Positions 17,481-26,935 are shown, counted from the first letter of the stretch. The stretch is 64,000 bases of DNA from JAVJST01 sp965229715 (GCA_965229715.1 CBDDJL010000002.1:2108001-2172000), one strand, 5' to 3'. The notes: generated by a model from the letters alone, not told the origin. Made by a program: numbers and translations.

Positions 17481-19631
17481 TCAACCGCGGGCTCGCTCGA
17501 CTGTGTTGACGGTCGTCGACGCGCGTAAGGCGGCGATAATGTCATTCAGATGCTTCACGTCGCGAACTTCGATATCGATGATCATGACGAAGAAGTCGGT
17601 GGAGCGGTTGGTGATCTTGAGATTCGAGATGTTGCCTTCATGCCGCGCGATGACGGTCGACAGATCGCCCAGGCTGCCCGGCGCATTGAGTACTGTGAGT
17701 TCGATGCGTCCGACATGCCCGGTCGATGGCTCGTCGGTGTCCCAGCTCACGTCGAGCCAGCGTTCCGGCGTGTCATGGAAAAGTTCGAGCGTGTCACAGT
17801 CGATGGTGTGGATCGTGACACCCTTGCCTGTGGTGATGATGCCGACGATGCGGTCGCCGGGCAACGGGTGGCAGCATGCTGCAAAATGCATCGCCATGCC
17901 CGGAATGAGTCCGCGGATCGAAACGCCGTCGTCGTCGTGATCCTTGTTTTTACGAGCTTTGGAGAGCGAAACGACCTTCTCGTCGCTATCGCTTTCAGGC
18001 TTCTTGCGGGCTGCCGGGTAAACCGCTTCCAGCACATCGCGGCCGCGAATCTGGCCGGCACCGACCTCGGCCACCAATTCGGTAATGTCGGACGCCTTGA
18101 AGATCTTGAGGACGCCCTCGAGGCCCTTCTCGGAAAGATCGAAACCTTCGTCCTTGAACAGGCGTTTGAGGATCGACCGGCCAAGCTTGGCGTACTCGTC
18201 GCGTTCCTGAAGCCGGATGAAGCGGCGAATGTGGGCGCGCGCCTTGCCGGTGACGACGAAGCGTTCCCATGTCGGCGACGGGGTTTGCGCTTTCGACGTC
18301 AAGACCTCGATCTGGTCGCCGTTCCTGAGCTGAGTGCGGAGCGGCATCATGCGGCCGTTTATCTTGGCGCCGACGCAGGTGTCGCCGACTTCCGAATGCA
18401 CGGCATAGGCAAAATCGACAGCCGTCGCCCCGCGCGGAAGGTTAACCAGGTCGCCGCGGGGCGTGAAGCAGAACACCTGATCCTGAAACATTTCCAGTTT
18501 GGTGTGCTCGAGAAACTCTTCGGGGCCAGCGGTGTGTTCGAGGATTTCGAGTAACTGGCGGAGCCAGCGGTACTGCTTGCCCTCGCGCGCGCCGGCGCCC
18601 TGCTTGTATTGCCAATGCGCGGCAACGCCGCGCTCCGCGACCTCGTGCATGTCCTCGGTTCGGATCTGAATCTCGATGCGGTGGCGTAACGGGCCGAAGA
18701 CGCCCGTGTGAATGGAACGGTAACCATTGGGCTTCGGGGTCGAGATGTAATCCTTGAAACGCCCCGGCACCACCGGATACGCCGCATGAATGATACCGAG
18801 CGCCTGATAGCATGCGGCGGTATCCGCAACGACGATGCGGAACGCCATGATATCCGAGAGCTGCTCGAAACCGATGTCCTTCTGTTGCATCTTGCGCCAA
18901 ATCGAATACGGCGTCTTCTCGCGGCCCGAGACAACGGCTTCCGTGCCGCCGTCTCGCAAGGTGTCGCTCAACCCGGAGACGATTTGGTCGACCAGTCTGC
19001 CGCCCTGCTCGCGAAGGAAGTCGAGACGTTTGACGACCGATCGGTGGGCGTCGGGGTTGATCTCGCTGAATGCGATATCTTCCAGTTCGGTCTTCATTGC
19101 GTCCATGCCGATCCGTTCAGCGAGCGGCGCGTAGATGTCCATGGTCTCGTTGGCAATCCGGCGGCGTTTCTCCTGGCGCTGGATATGATGCAGGGTCCGC
19201 ATGTTGTGCAGTCGGTCAGCCAGCTTGACGAGCAGAACCCGGATATCCTCGGACATCGCGAGCACCAGCTTGCGGAAGTTTTCCGCCTGCTTTTCCTGGT
19301 CGGACTGAAACTCGATCCGGGTCAGTTTCGTGACGCCGTCGACAAGGCGCGCGATCTCCGGCCCGAACTGAGCCTCGATTTCCTCATGGGTCGCGAGCGT
19401 ATCCTCGATGGTGTCGTGGAGCAGTGCCGTGATGATCGATGCGGTATCCAGCTTGTACTCGGTGAGGATGCCGGCGACTTCAAGCGGATGCGAGAAATAA
19501 GGGTCACCCGAAGCCCGCTTTTGCTGGCCGTGCGCCTTCATGGCGAAAACGTAGGCGCGGTTGAGCGCATCCTCGTCCGCGACGGGATCGTAGGACCGGA
19601 CCCTTTCGACCAGTTCAAACTGGCGAATCAT
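17481..19631 (-). CDS. rsh: Bifunctional (p)ppGpp synthetase/hydrolase (Rsh)
   Basis: The single long Rel/Spo enzyme of alphaproteobacteria, making and degrading ppGpp. The 716 residues hold, in order, the HD hydrolase domain (HPLEVAGILTEY and LLHDTIEDT, about 48-75), the synthetase domain (DIMAFRIVV and GYRSIHTGVFGP, about 260-320), the TGS domain (about 390-450), a helical linker, and a C-terminal ACT domain (about 640-710). Both catalytic halves keep their motifs. It lies 143 bases downstream of rpoZ, but a hairpin terminator separates the two, so rsh expression may depend on partial read-through or on its own promoter. Confidence 0.96.
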   Translation of the reverse strand: MIRQFELVERVRSYDPVADEDALNRAYVFAMKAHGQQKRASGDPYFSHPLEVAGILTEYKLDTASIITALLHDTIEDTLATHEEIEAQFGPEIARLVDGVTKLTRIEFQSDQEKQAENFRKLVLAMSEDIRVLLVKLADRLHNMRTLHHIQRQEKRRRIANETMDIYAPLAERIGMDAMKTELEDIAFSEINPDAHRSVVKRLDFLREQGGRLVDQIVSGLSDTLRDGGTEAVVSGREKTPYSIWRKMQQKDIGFEQLSDIMAFRIVVADTAACYQALGIIHAAYPVVPGRFKDYISTPKPNGYRSIHTGVFGPLRHRIEIQIRTEDMHEVAERGVAAHWQYKQGAGAREGKQYRWLRQLLEILEHTAGPEEFLEHTKLEMFQDQVFCFTPRGDLVNLPRGATAVDFAYAVHSEVGDTCVGAKINGRMMPLRTQLRNGDQIEVLTSKAQTPSPTWERFVVTGKARAHIRRFIRLQERDEYAKLGRSILKRLFKDEGFDLSEKGLEGVLKIFKASDITELVAEVGAGQIRGRDVLEAVYPAARKKPESDSDEKVVSLSKARKNKDHDDDGVSIRGLIPGMAMHFAACCHPLPGDRIVGIITTGKGVTIHTIDCDTLELFHDTPERWLDVSWDTDEPSTGHVGRIELTVLNAPGSLGDLSTVIARHEGNISNLKITNRSTDFFVMIIDIEVRDVKHLNDIIAALRASTTVNTVERARG

Positions 19632-19710
19632 CGCTTTCTGGCGCTCCGCCCAATTACCTGAACGATAATAATAATCACGTTAAGCGCTTAATGCAGCAAT
19701 GTTTTTCGGA

Positions 19711-19747
19711 GCCGAAACGAAAACGGCCCCGCGCTTGGCGGAGCCGT
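19711..19747 (-). terminator. Rho-independent terminator after rpoZ
   Basis: On the minus strand a hairpin with arms ACGGCtCCGC/GCGGgGCCGT (19723-19747, one internal mismatch, five-base loop) is followed by TTTTCGTTT. It begins 28 bases after the rpoZ stop codon. It would end or attenuate transcripts before rsh. Confidence 0.72.
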
Positions 19748-19774
19748 CCAAAACTGACGAAGAATGAGAACGGA

Positions 19775-20203
19775 TCAGTCGTCGTCGGCGATGTCGGCGT
19801 CCTCGAACACGGCGCCAGCCTGATCGAGCGCGGCGGCATCATCACCGAGAGCGATCTCGCCGGTTTCCTCATCGCCGTCGCCTGCGGACTCAGCCGCAGC
19901 AGCGGGCACCGTGTCGGGGCTGTGTTCGTGGTGAATGGCGTCGAAGTCGAGGCTATCTTCTTCCGGTTCGTCCGACTCGACGAATTTCTGCAAGCCTTTG
20001 ACCAGGTTTTCCTCAACCTCCGAGAGATCGATGGTCTCTTCGGCGATCTCACGTAGCGCGCAGATCGGGTTCTTGTCGTTGTCGCGGTCAATCGTCAGCA
20101 ATGCGCCGGCAGAAAGGTTCCGCGCACGCTCAGCCGCGAGCAGCACAAGCTCGAATCGGTTGGGAACCTTTTCGACGCAATCTTCGACGGTAACGCGGGC
20201 CAT
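19775..20203 (-). CDS. rpoZ: RNA polymerase omega subunit
   Basis: Omega helps assemble RNA polymerase and contributes to the ppGpp site 1. The first 70 residues are the conserved domain (MARVTVEDCVEKVPNRFELV, then RARNLSAGA and NKNPICALREIAEETI-like text). The protein is 142 residues, longer than the E. coli form (91), because of a very acidic C-terminal tail of about 60 residues ending DADIADDD. The ATG at 20203 was chosen because it gives the standard MARVTVED start; upstream codons lie in the promoter region. It is paired with rsh. Confidence 0.94.
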   Translation of the reverse strand: MARVTVEDCVEKVPNRFELVLLAAERARNLSAGALLTIDRDNDKNPICALREIAEETIDLSEVEENLVKGLQKFVESDEPEEDSLDFDAIHHEHSPDTVPAAAAESAGDGDEETGEIALGDDAAALDQAGAVFEDADIADDD

Positions 20204-20270
20204 CGGGCGATCTCCGTAATGGTGTTCAAAAACCGCAGCTTCGGTCGTGACCGGGCCGCGAAGCGCGGAC

Positions 20271-20298
20271 AATATAGGGAGGCCCGTCCCGAACGCAA
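20271..20298 (-). promoter_or_regulatory. Sigma-70-type promoter of rpoZ
   Basis: On the minus strand, TTGCGT (20293-20298) and TATATT (20271-20276) are separated by 16 bases, 67 bases upstream of the rpoZ start codon. The match is good for a housekeeping promoter, but no transcript data support it. Confidence 0.5.
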
Positions 20299-20341
20299 GC
20301 ACCGATCGTGCTGAAATCGAACGTTCCAGCCACCAGAGGAT

Positions 20342-20905
20342 TCAGACCGTTTCGGGTTCTTTATCCCATTCGGTTCCCATGTATCCGGCGGCGTCCTCGA
20401 CAGGGCGGATGGCTTGGTCCTCGCCGAGCGCCGCGATCATGTCGGTGATCGGCGTCCCGGTTTGGGGATGCCGCCAGTCCGGTGCAATGTCGGAGATCGG
20501 CAACAGGGCGAAACTGCGAAGATGCAGCCGCGGATGCGGGATCGTCAGGTTCGGTATGTCGATGTTGCGGTCACCGAAAGCAAGGATGTCGAGATCGACG
20601 GTTCGTGGCGCATCGGGCACGGAACGCAACCGCCCGAACGTCTCCTCGGTGTCAAGAAGCACGCTCAGCAACGCTTCCGGCTCAAGTGCCGTATCGACCG
20701 CAATCGCGCCATTGATGTACCAGGGTTGCGGTACGTCCGGCTTTGGTGACCCGTCCCTGATGACCGGTTCACTCGCGTACCACCGCGATCGGTCGCTGAT
20801 GACAAGGTCATGGGTCGCAAGGCGTGCCAGCGCGGCACCGCATGTGCGGCGGGGCGCGCCGATCTCCGGATGGTTCAGATTTGCGCCTATTCCAACGATG
20901 ATCAT
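20342..20905 (-). CDS. folK: Hydroxymethyldihydropteridine diphosphokinase (FolK)
   Basis: Adds pyrophosphate to 6-hydroxymethyl-7,8-dihydropterin in folate synthesis. The 187 residues include GIGANLNHPEIGAP near the N-terminus and the signature RTVDLDILAFGDRNID, followed by PHPRLHLRSFALLPISDIAPDW. It is somewhat longer than the usual 160 residues through a C-terminal extension. No other folate genes are adjacent; it lies just upstream of the rpoZ promoter on the same strand. Confidence 0.94.
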   Translation of the reverse strand: MIIVGIGANLNHPEIGAPRRTCGAALARLATHDLVISDRSRWYASEPVIRDGSPKPDVPQPWYINGAIAVDTALEPEALLSVLLDTEETFGRLRSVPDAPRTVDLDILAFGDRNIDIPNLTIPHPRLHLRSFALLPISDIAPDWRHPQTGTPITDMIAALGEDQAIRPVEDAAGYMGTEWDKEPETV

Positions 20906-21096
20906 GCTGTTTCCAGCTTCGCTTCTTGAATGAGGCAGAGGCTTTTCCTACCTTCGGACCGTGACATAACCCGTGCTCGCTTTGCGGGCAATCCTAGGGT
21001 ACCACCCTGACCGGGATCATTTGAGACAGCCATTTTAAACCCGTAGCGGCCATTGCGTCTTCAGGCCGCCGATGTATTGCTTAAGGAACCGAAACA

Positions 21097-21720
21097 ATGA
21101 CGTTTTACGCCCACGAACGGGTCGCGCTGTTCGTCGATGGATCGAATCTGTACTCAACAGCGAAATCTCTCGATTTCGATATAGATTACAAGAAATTGCT
21201 GAGTTATTTTAATTCTCAATGTCAACTTCTGCGGGCGTTCTATTATACGGCCCTGATCGAGGATCAGGAGTATTCGCCATTGCGGCCTCTCGTCGATTGG
21301 CTCGATTACAACGGCTACACTCTGGTGACCAAACCGGCGAAAGAGTTCACCGACCCAACGGGGCGTCGGCGCATCAAAGGCAACATGGACATCGAACTTG
21401 CCGTCGATCTGATCGAAATGGCGGCGCACATCGATCACGCGGTGATTTTTTCAGGCGATGGCGACTTCCGCCGGCTGGTCGAGTCGATTCAACGTAAGGG
21501 CGTGCGTGTCAGCGTCGTCAGCACCGTACAATCGCAGCCGCCGATGATCGCCGACGAATTGCGCCGGCAGGCGGACGTATTTCTCGATCTCAACGACCTG
21601 AGATCGTCCATCCAACGCCATGGCGGCGGTCCGAGCGCGCCACCACGGGGGCCGGGTGACGATCGTTTCGACGATTTCGGCAACGAGGACGACGGATCCG
21701 GCCGGCGTGACGCCGGTTAG
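21097..21720 (+). CDS. NYN domain protein (LabA/DUF88 family)
   Basis: A 207-residue protein whose first 160 residues form a NYN (PIN-like) domain: ALFVDGSNLYSTAKSLDFDID at the start, KGNMDIELAVDLIEMA in the middle and FSGDGDFRRLVESIQRKGVRV later, giving the aspartates of a metal-dependent RNase site. The C-terminus (about 170-207) is Gly/Pro/Asp-rich and disordered. The family includes Caulobacter and cyanobacterial LabA-like proteins; the RNA target is unknown. It is followed after 10 bases by a uracil-DNA glycosylase gene. The 191-base gap upstream to folK contains no gene. Confidence 0.86.
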   Translation: MTFYAHERVALFVDGSNLYSTAKSLDFDIDYKKLLSYFNSQCQLLRAFYYTALIEDQEYSPLRPLVDWLDYNGYTLVTKPAKEFTDPTGRRRIKGNMDIELAVDLIEMAAHIDHAVIFSGDGDFRRLVESIQRKGVRVSVVSTVQSQPPMIADELRRQADVFLDLNDLRSSIQRHGGGPSAPPRGPGDDRFDDFGNEDDGSGRRDAG

Positions 21721-21730
21721 TGTGCGTACA

Positions 21731-22366
21731 ATGACCGCTCCGAACAACCCTTCGCCGGATTGCCGCGAGTGCCCGCGCCTCGCCGCATTTCGCGATGATA
21801 ACCGCCGGCGCGAGCCGGCGTACTTCAACGCCCCGGTCCCGGCATTTTCAGCTTCGCCCGGGACTGTCCGTCTGCTGATCGTCGGGCTCGCGCCCGGTAT
21901 GAAGGGCGCCAATCGAACCGGGCGGCCGTTTACGGGCGATTACGCCGGCGATCTGCTCTATCCCACGCTCGTCCGTCATGGCTGGGCGCGCGGACGCTAT
22001 GGCCGAGAGCCAGACGACGGCCTCGAACTCGTCGAGTGCCGGATTACCAACGCCGTGCGGTGCGTGCCGCCGGAAAATCGGCCGACAGGACCGGAAGTCA
22101 ATGCCTGTAACGGATTCCTGGGTTCGGAAATCGCCAATCTATCGGCACTGGAGGCGATCGTGGCGTTGGGCGGCGTCGCGCACGGGGCCGTTCTCAAGGC
22201 GCTCGGCCAGCGCAAGGCGGCTTGGCCATTCGGACATGGTGCCCGGCATGATCTTCCGGACGGCCCGTTGCTTGCCGACAGTTACCATTGCTCACGCTAC
22301 AACGTGAACACCGGGCGTCTGACCGAGACGATGTTCGATTCGGTGTTCGAGAATTTGGGAATTTAG
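21731..22366 (+). CDS. Uracil-DNA glycosylase, family 5 (UdgB type)
   Basis: Removes uracil or other deaminated bases from DNA. The 211-residue product has the N-terminal cysteine pair CRECPRL for a 4Fe-4S cluster and motif GLAPGMKGANRTGRPFTGD, where the GxAPGxxGAxRTGRPFTGDxxG pattern defines family 5; this family lacks the polar catalytic residue of family 4 in motif A. The C-terminal motif is DSYHCSRYNVNTG. The ATG at 21731 was chosen because homology starts there; an in-frame GTG lies 9 bases earlier. It overlaps the end of the next, convergent gene by 4 bases. Confidence 0.88.
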   Translation: MTAPNNPSPDCRECPRLAAFRDDNRRREPAYFNAPVPAFSASPGTVRLLIVGLAPGMKGANRTGRPFTGDYAGDLLYPTLVRHGWARGRYGREPDDGLELVECRITNAVRCVPPENRPTGPEVNACNGFLGSEIANLSALEAIVALGGVAHGAVLKALGQRKAAWPFGHGARHDLPDGPLLADSYHCSRYNVNTGRLTETMFDSVFENLGI

Positions 22367-22581
22367 GAGTCGGGATCGAGTAGCCGGTGCAGGTGTACGA
22401 TGACGTATTTGCGTCGCGCATCGTCGACATGCGCCTGGCTGGCGCCGCGCCACGCGGCAAGCGCCGCCGCATAGTTCGGATAGATGCCGACGATGTCGAG
22501 CGCCTCTGTGTCGACGAAATCGTTACCGGTCGGATCGGCGACGTCGCCGCCGAAAACCAGATGAAGCATTGGCTTGTCCAT
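22363..22581 (-). CDS. DUF4170 domain protein
   Basis: A 72-residue protein with HLVFGGDVADPTGNDFVDTEALDIVGIYPNY and a C-terminal RKYVIVHLHRLLDP, matching the small DUF4170 family found in alphaproteobacteria. Function unknown. It lies upstream of nothing on its own strand but shares direction with smpB and dapA, which are 75 bases away. Confidence 0.75.
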   Translation of the reverse strand: MDKPMLHLVFGGDVADPTGNDFVDTEALDIVGIYPNYAAALAAWRGASQAHVDDARRKYVIVHLHRLLDPDS

Positions 22582-22656
22582 ATGGGTCCCTCCTGGATCG
22601 GATCATGTTCAGATGGAAGCGTGCCGGTTTCCATCTAGCTGTGACAGGCTCTGGGC

Positions 22657-23130
22657 TCAGCCGCGTTCACGAAGCAGACGCGCCTTTTGACGCTGCCAGT
22701 CTCGCTCCTTGACCGTGTCGCGCTTGTCGTGGCGCTGTTTGCCCTCGGCCAGTGCCAGTTCCAGTTTGGCGATGCCGCGCGGATTGAAATAGATCGCCAG
22801 CGGCACCAGCGCCATGCCCTTTCGGCTTACGGCCTCTGCAAGGCGTGCCATTTCACGCCGATGCAACAAGAGCTTTCGCGAGCGCTTGGGTTCGTGCTGG
22901 AACACACCGGCAGCGGGATACTCCGGGATATGGGCGTTGAGAAGATAGAGTTCACCGTCCTGATCCGCCGCATAAGCCTCGTTGATGGAACACCGCCCGG
23001 CGCGCAGCGACTTGACCTCGCTGCCGCGAAGTTCCAAGCCGGCCTCGATTGTGTCCTGAATAAAGTAATCATGCCGTGCACGCCGGTTTTGCGCGACGAT
23101 GGCACCCTTTATGCGAGCCTTCTTGGCCAT
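22657..23130 (-). CDS. smpB: SsrA-binding protein SmpB
   Basis: Binds tmRNA and delivers it to stalled ribosomes in trans-translation. The 157 residues show the start NRRARHDYFIQDTIEAGLELRGSEVKSLR and the basic C-terminal tail (KQRHDKRDTVKERDWQRQKARLLRERG) that enters the mRNA channel. It follows dapA by 37 bases; the dapA-smpB neighbourhood is common in alphaproteobacteria. No tmRNA gene was seen in the window. Confidence 0.96.
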   Translation of the reverse strand: MAKKARIKGAIVAQNRRARHDYFIQDTIEAGLELRGSEVKSLRAGRCSINEAYAADQDGELYLLNAHIPEYPAAGVFQHEPKRSRKLLLHRREMARLAEAVSRKGMALVPLAIYFNPRGIAKLELALAEGKQRHDKRDTVKERDWQRQKARLLRERG

Positions 23131-23167
23131 GATCGGAATCCGTTCCGGCGTACGGGCGCCGCTCCGC

Positions 23168-24043
23168 TCAGTTCAGCAGGCCGGCGTGACGCATCGCGCC
23201 TTCGACCTGGGCCTTGCTGGAGTCCGCGATTTCGCAGAGCGGCAGACGAAGCTCGTCGCTGCACTTGCCGAGCAGCTTTGCTGCGTACTTCACCGGACCC
23301 GGGCTGGCTTCGCAGAACAAGGCCTTGTGAAGCGGCATCAGCCGGTCCTGGATATCCATGACGGTGTCGATATCGCGCGATTGCCAAGCCGTGTGCATGT
23401 CGGAACACAGCTTCGGCGCAACGTTCGAGGTGACCGAAATGCAGCCATGACCGCCGGCGGCAAGATACGGCACAATGGTACCGTCCTCACCCGACAGCTG
23501 GCAGAATTCGGATCCCATGGCGAGCCGGGTCAGTTGCGGGCGGGTCAGGTCGGCCGTCGCATCCTTGACGCCGACCACGTTCGGCAGTTCGGCGAGGCGC
23601 GCCATGGTATCGATCGACATGTCGACGATACTGCGGCCCGGGATGTTGTAGATGATCAGCGGCAGGTCGGTGGCACTGTGCACGGCCTCGAAATGGCGGT
23701 ACATGCCCTCCTGCGTCGGTTTGTTGTAATACGGCGTAACCACGAGAATGGCGTCGGCGCCCGCTTCCTTGGCGTGCTTGGCGAAATTGATGGCTTCATG
23801 GGTGGAGTTCGACCCTGCGCCGGCGATCACGGGAACGCGGCCGGCGGCGGCTTCGATGCAGAGTTCCGTCACATGCATGTGTTCTTCGTGGCTCAAGGTC
23901 GGCGACTCGCCCGTCGTGCCGCACGGCACCAGGGCGTTCGTCCCCTCCTCGATCTGCCATTCGACGAATGCTTTGAAGGCGTCAGCATCCACCTGGCCGT
24001 TGCCGAACGGCGTGATCAACGCGGTTATCGATCCCTTGAACAT
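23168..24043 (-). CDS. dapA: 4-hydroxy-tetrahydrodipicolinate synthase
   Basis: Condenses pyruvate with aspartate semialdehyde, the first step of lysine and meso-DAP synthesis. At 291 residues it has family length. GTTGESPTLSHEEH gives the substrate-binding threonines, YNIPGRS the active-site tyrosine, and VGVKDATAD the Schiff-base lysine (about residue 162). It starts the dapA-smpB unit and is divergent from the lytic transglycosylase gene, with 175 bases between them that hold no gene. Confidence 0.96.
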   Translation of the reverse strand: MFKGSITALITPFGNGQVDADAFKAFVEWQIEEGTNALVPCGTTGESPTLSHEEHMHVTELCIEAAAGRVPVIAGAGSNSTHEAINFAKHAKEAGADAILVVTPYYNKPTQEGMYRHFEAVHSATDLPLIIYNIPGRSIVDMSIDTMARLAELPNVVGVKDATADLTRPQLTRLAMGSEFCQLSGEDGTIVPYLAAGGHGCISVTSNVAPKLCSDMHTAWQSRDIDTVMDIQDRLMPLHKALFCEASPGPVKYAAKLLGKCSDELRLPLCEIADSSKAQVEGAMRHAGLLN

Positions 24044-24218
24044 GTGAATGATCCTCTCAGCAGGCGTCGCGGTCGCGCACCATACTCCTTGCCCCGCCCT
24101 GATCGCAAGCCGTTGTCGTCATTGTCATATTGCCACCGTTTACATCGCCGGCCGTTCGGTCATCATTGGTCCGGCGAGTCGCATTCGGCGAACGCATGCG
24201 GTCGGATGAAGGGCTTAA

Positions 24219-26234
24219 ATGATCATTTTGACGGGATCGAAAACAACGCGCCGCGCCGACTGGCGGGTCGTCGTGCTCTGCCTGATCTGGATATTAGCGG
24301 CTCCGCTGACGGCGGTGGCCGACGATCCGCCGAAAACAGGTGATGCGGTGGCCGTTGCGGCGGCGTTCAAGGCCATTGAGTTGGCTCAGCCGAAAACCGC
24401 CCGAAGCGCGATCGCCAAGATCGAAGCCCCCCTGCTGCGCAAGGCCCTGACGTGGTTCATGATGCGCGATCTGGACGCCGCCGGCGACACGCTCGAAATC
24501 AGTGCTTTCCTGCGTGAGAACCCGACATGGCCCGATCGCCGGCGCTTGCGCCGCCAGGCCGAGCGCGCAATACCGGCAAACTGGACGGCCACTGCCGTAA
24601 AAGCGTGGTTCGACGGGTCCGAACCGGTCTCCGATCTGGGACGTGCCCGGCTCGGCGACGCGCTCGCCGATCTCGGTTTTAAGGCCGAAGGCGTCGCCCT
24701 GCTGCGCCAAGCCTGGATCGACGGCGATTTTACACCGTCGGACGAGCGAGCGGTCTATCGGCGCATCCGCCGAGACCTGAGCGCAGCGGATCATCGGGAA
24801 CGCTTGGAGCGGGTCCTGTGGGACGGGCGGTTCGGTGCAACCCGGCGCATGCTGCCGCGGGTGCCGGAAGATATCCGCAAGCTCGGCGAGGCACGGTTCC
24901 TTTTGCGACACAGGCGCGGCAATGTCGACAAGGCGATTGCCCGCGTCCCTGATGAACTCAAGCGTCACGAAGGGCTGGTTTACGAACGGCTGCGGTGGCG
25001 CCGGCGCAAGGGCCGCACCGACTCGGCGATGGAGCTGTTCGCCGATGCGCCGCCCGATCCCGTGCGACCCGATTTATGGGCCGAGGAGCGGATAGAGTTG
25101 GCGCGCCAGTCGCTTGCCGATGGCGCGATCAGCGAGGCATACAATGTCGCTCGAAATCACGGCCTCGACGCCAAGGAAGCGGCCTTGTTCTCGGAGGCTG
25201 AGTGGCTTGCAGGGTGGATCGCGCTCCGATTCCTCAATGAACCGGCGTGGGCATACGACCACTTTCGTGCGCTGTATACCGCCGTTTCGTTTCCGATCAG
25301 CCGCTCGCGCGGCGCTTACTGGGCCGGTCGCGCAGCAGAGAACATTGGCGATACGACATCGGCGACGATCTGGTACTCGGTGGCGTCGTCCTATCCGGAG
25401 ACTTTTTACGGGCAACTTGCGCTATCGCGGCTCAAGCCCGGCGCGACGCTGGCGCTGCCTTTCGAGATTGCCCGCGACCCGTTGACGATCGCCGAGTTCA
25501 ATGCCTTTGAGCCGGCCCGGGCGGCAAAGGCCCTGGTCGAGGCCGGGGCACGCGAGCATATCGGGGCGCTGGTAATGGGCGTCGCCAGACATTACGACGC
25601 GCCCGGGTGGCAATCGGTCGTGGCGATCTTCGCCCGAAGTCTCGGGCGTCCGGATCTGGCGATCCGTATCGCCAAGCTCGCCGCACGAAACGGACAACTC
25701 ATTCCAAGCGCCGCCTACCCGACTGTCGCGTCCTTCGGGTTGCCGGTCAGCGAGCCGGGCTCCGAGGTCGAGGCCGCTCTGCTGCACGCCGTGATCCGCC
25801 AAGAGAGCCTGTTCTTTCCCGAGGCCAAGAGCCGCGCGGGCGCGCTCGGCCTCATGCAGTTGATGCCGGCGACGGCGCGCCAGGTCGCAAAGCAACTTGG
25901 CGTCCGCTACAACCGCAACAAATTGCGCAAGGACCCGGGCTACAACCGGTCGTTCGGCGACGCCTATCTGGGCAATCTTCTGAAGACGTTCGACGGCTCC
26001 TACATTCTATCGATCGCCGCCTACAACGCCGGTCCAAACCGCGCGCGGCGCTGGGTGCGGGCGTACGGCGATCCGCGCGATCCGGACGTCGACGCCATCG
26101 ATTGGATCGAGTCGATCCCGTTCGACGAGACCCGAAACTACGTTCAGCGGGTGCTCGAGAACCTGCAGGTATACCGTGCGGTTCTGGGCGGCGAAAATGC
26201 GCCCGTACAGCTGGCCCAGGATTTGGTGCGCTGA
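24219..26234 (+). CDS. slt: Soluble lytic murein transglycosylase (Slt70-like)
   Basis: Cleaves peptidoglycan glycan strands to 1,6-anhydro-MurNAc products in the periplasm. The 671 residues start with a signal sequence (VVVLCLIWILAAPLTAVADD), continue with a long alpha-helical superhelix (about 40-500) and end with the SLT catalytic domain, where the catalytic glutamate is in AVIRQESLFFPEAKSRAGALGLMQLMP and a second motif is AAYNAGPNRARRW. The arrangement with dapA/smpB upstream in divergent orientation is common in alphaproteobacteria. Confidence 0.94.
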   Translation: MIILTGSKTTRRADWRVVVLCLIWILAAPLTAVADDPPKTGDAVAVAAAFKAIELAQPKTARSAIAKIEAPLLRKALTWFMMRDLDAAGDTLEISAFLRENPTWPDRRRLRRQAERAIPANWTATAVKAWFDGSEPVSDLGRARLGDALADLGFKAEGVALLRQAWIDGDFTPSDERAVYRRIRRDLSAADHRERLERVLWDGRFGATRRMLPRVPEDIRKLGEARFLLRHRRGNVDKAIARVPDELKRHEGLVYERLRWRRRKGRTDSAMELFADAPPDPVRPDLWAEERIELARQSLADGAISEAYNVARNHGLDAKEAALFSEAEWLAGWIALRFLNEPAWAYDHFRALYTAVSFPISRSRGAYWAGRAAENIGDTTSATIWYSVASSYPETFYGQLALSRLKPGATLALPFEIARDPLTIAEFNAFEPARAAKALVEAGAREHIGALVMGVARHYDAPGWQSVVAIFARSLGRPDLAIRIAKLAARNGQLIPSAAYPTVASFGLPVSEPGSEVEAALLHAVIRQESLFFPEAKSRAGALGLMQLMPATARQVAKQLGVRYNRNKLRKDPGYNRSFGDAYLGNLLKTFDGSYILSIAAYNAGPNRARRWVRAYGDPRDPDVDAIDWIESIPFDETRNYVQRVLENLQVYRAVLGGENAPVQLAQDLVR

Positions 26235-26254
26235 ATGGGCGATAAAGGGAGGCA

Positions 26255-26935
26255 ATGCCGATGATCACGGATATCGATGCCTGTGTGTTCGACGCCTACG
26301 GGACCTTGCTGGATGTCGCATCCGCCGTACGCCACAAGGCCGACCGGATCGGAGACGACTGGATGGGACTCGCCAATACCTGGCGCACCAAGCAACTGGA
26401 ATATACTTGGCTGCGGTCGCTGATGGATGAGTACGTCGATTTTCAACAGGTCACTGGTGACGCGCTGGATTTTGCCATGGAGACCGCCCAGATCGACGAT
26501 GCGGCGTTGCGTGGCGAGTTGATGGACCTTTACGACCGGCTCGACGCCTATCCCGAAGTTCCCGACATGCTTCGATCGCTTCGTGGCGGAGGCTTTAGAA
26601 CGGCAATTCTTTCGAATGGAACGCAAAGGATGATCGAGGCCGCCCTCGATGCATCGGGGATGAGCGATCTGTTCGATGCGGTCTACACGGTCGAACCACT
26701 TGCGATCTACAAACCCGACAAACGGGTTTACCAGCTTGCAGTCGACGGTCTCGGTATCGAGGCTAGGCGGATTCTGTTCTTTTCGTCGAACGCATGGGAT
26801 GTATCGGGCGCCTCGAACTTCGGATTCCGGGTTGTCTGGGTCAACAGGTTCGGCCACGTGCGCGAGCGCTTGCCGGCGGGTCCGGAGCGGGTCGAAAGCG
26901 ATCTCGCCGGACTACCGGGCCTTTTGGGTCTTTAG
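26255..26935 (+). CDS. Haloacid dehalogenase, type II
   Basis: A 226-residue L-2-haloacid dehalogenase of the HAD superfamily. Key residues are all present: the nucleophile aspartate in CVFDAYGTLLDV, SNGTQRMI for motif II, the lysine in IYKPDKRVYQLA, and SSNAWDVSGASNFGF for motif III; the last is diagnostic for type II dehalogenases. It converts 2-haloalkanoates to 2-hydroxy acids with inversion, though natural substrates may differ. It starts 20 bases after slt and is followed after 7 bases by an alpha/beta hydrolase. Confidence 0.9.
   Translation: MPMITDIDACVFDAYGTLLDVASAVRHKADRIGDDWMGLANTWRTKQLEYTWLRSLMDEYVDFQQVTGDALDFAMETAQIDDAALRGELMDLYDRLDAYPEVPDMLRSLRGGGFRTAILSNGTQRMIEAALDASGMSDLFDAVYTVEPLAIYKPDKRVYQLAVDGLGIEARRILFFSSNAWDVSGASNFGFRVVWVNRFGHVRERLPAGPERVESDLAGLPGLLGL

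Noticed and set aside
24044..24218. Lysine riboswitch before dapA
   Set aside because: The leader is too short and shows none of the conserved lysine-riboswitch helices; only a weak promoter-like TTGCGA/TATGGT pair is present.
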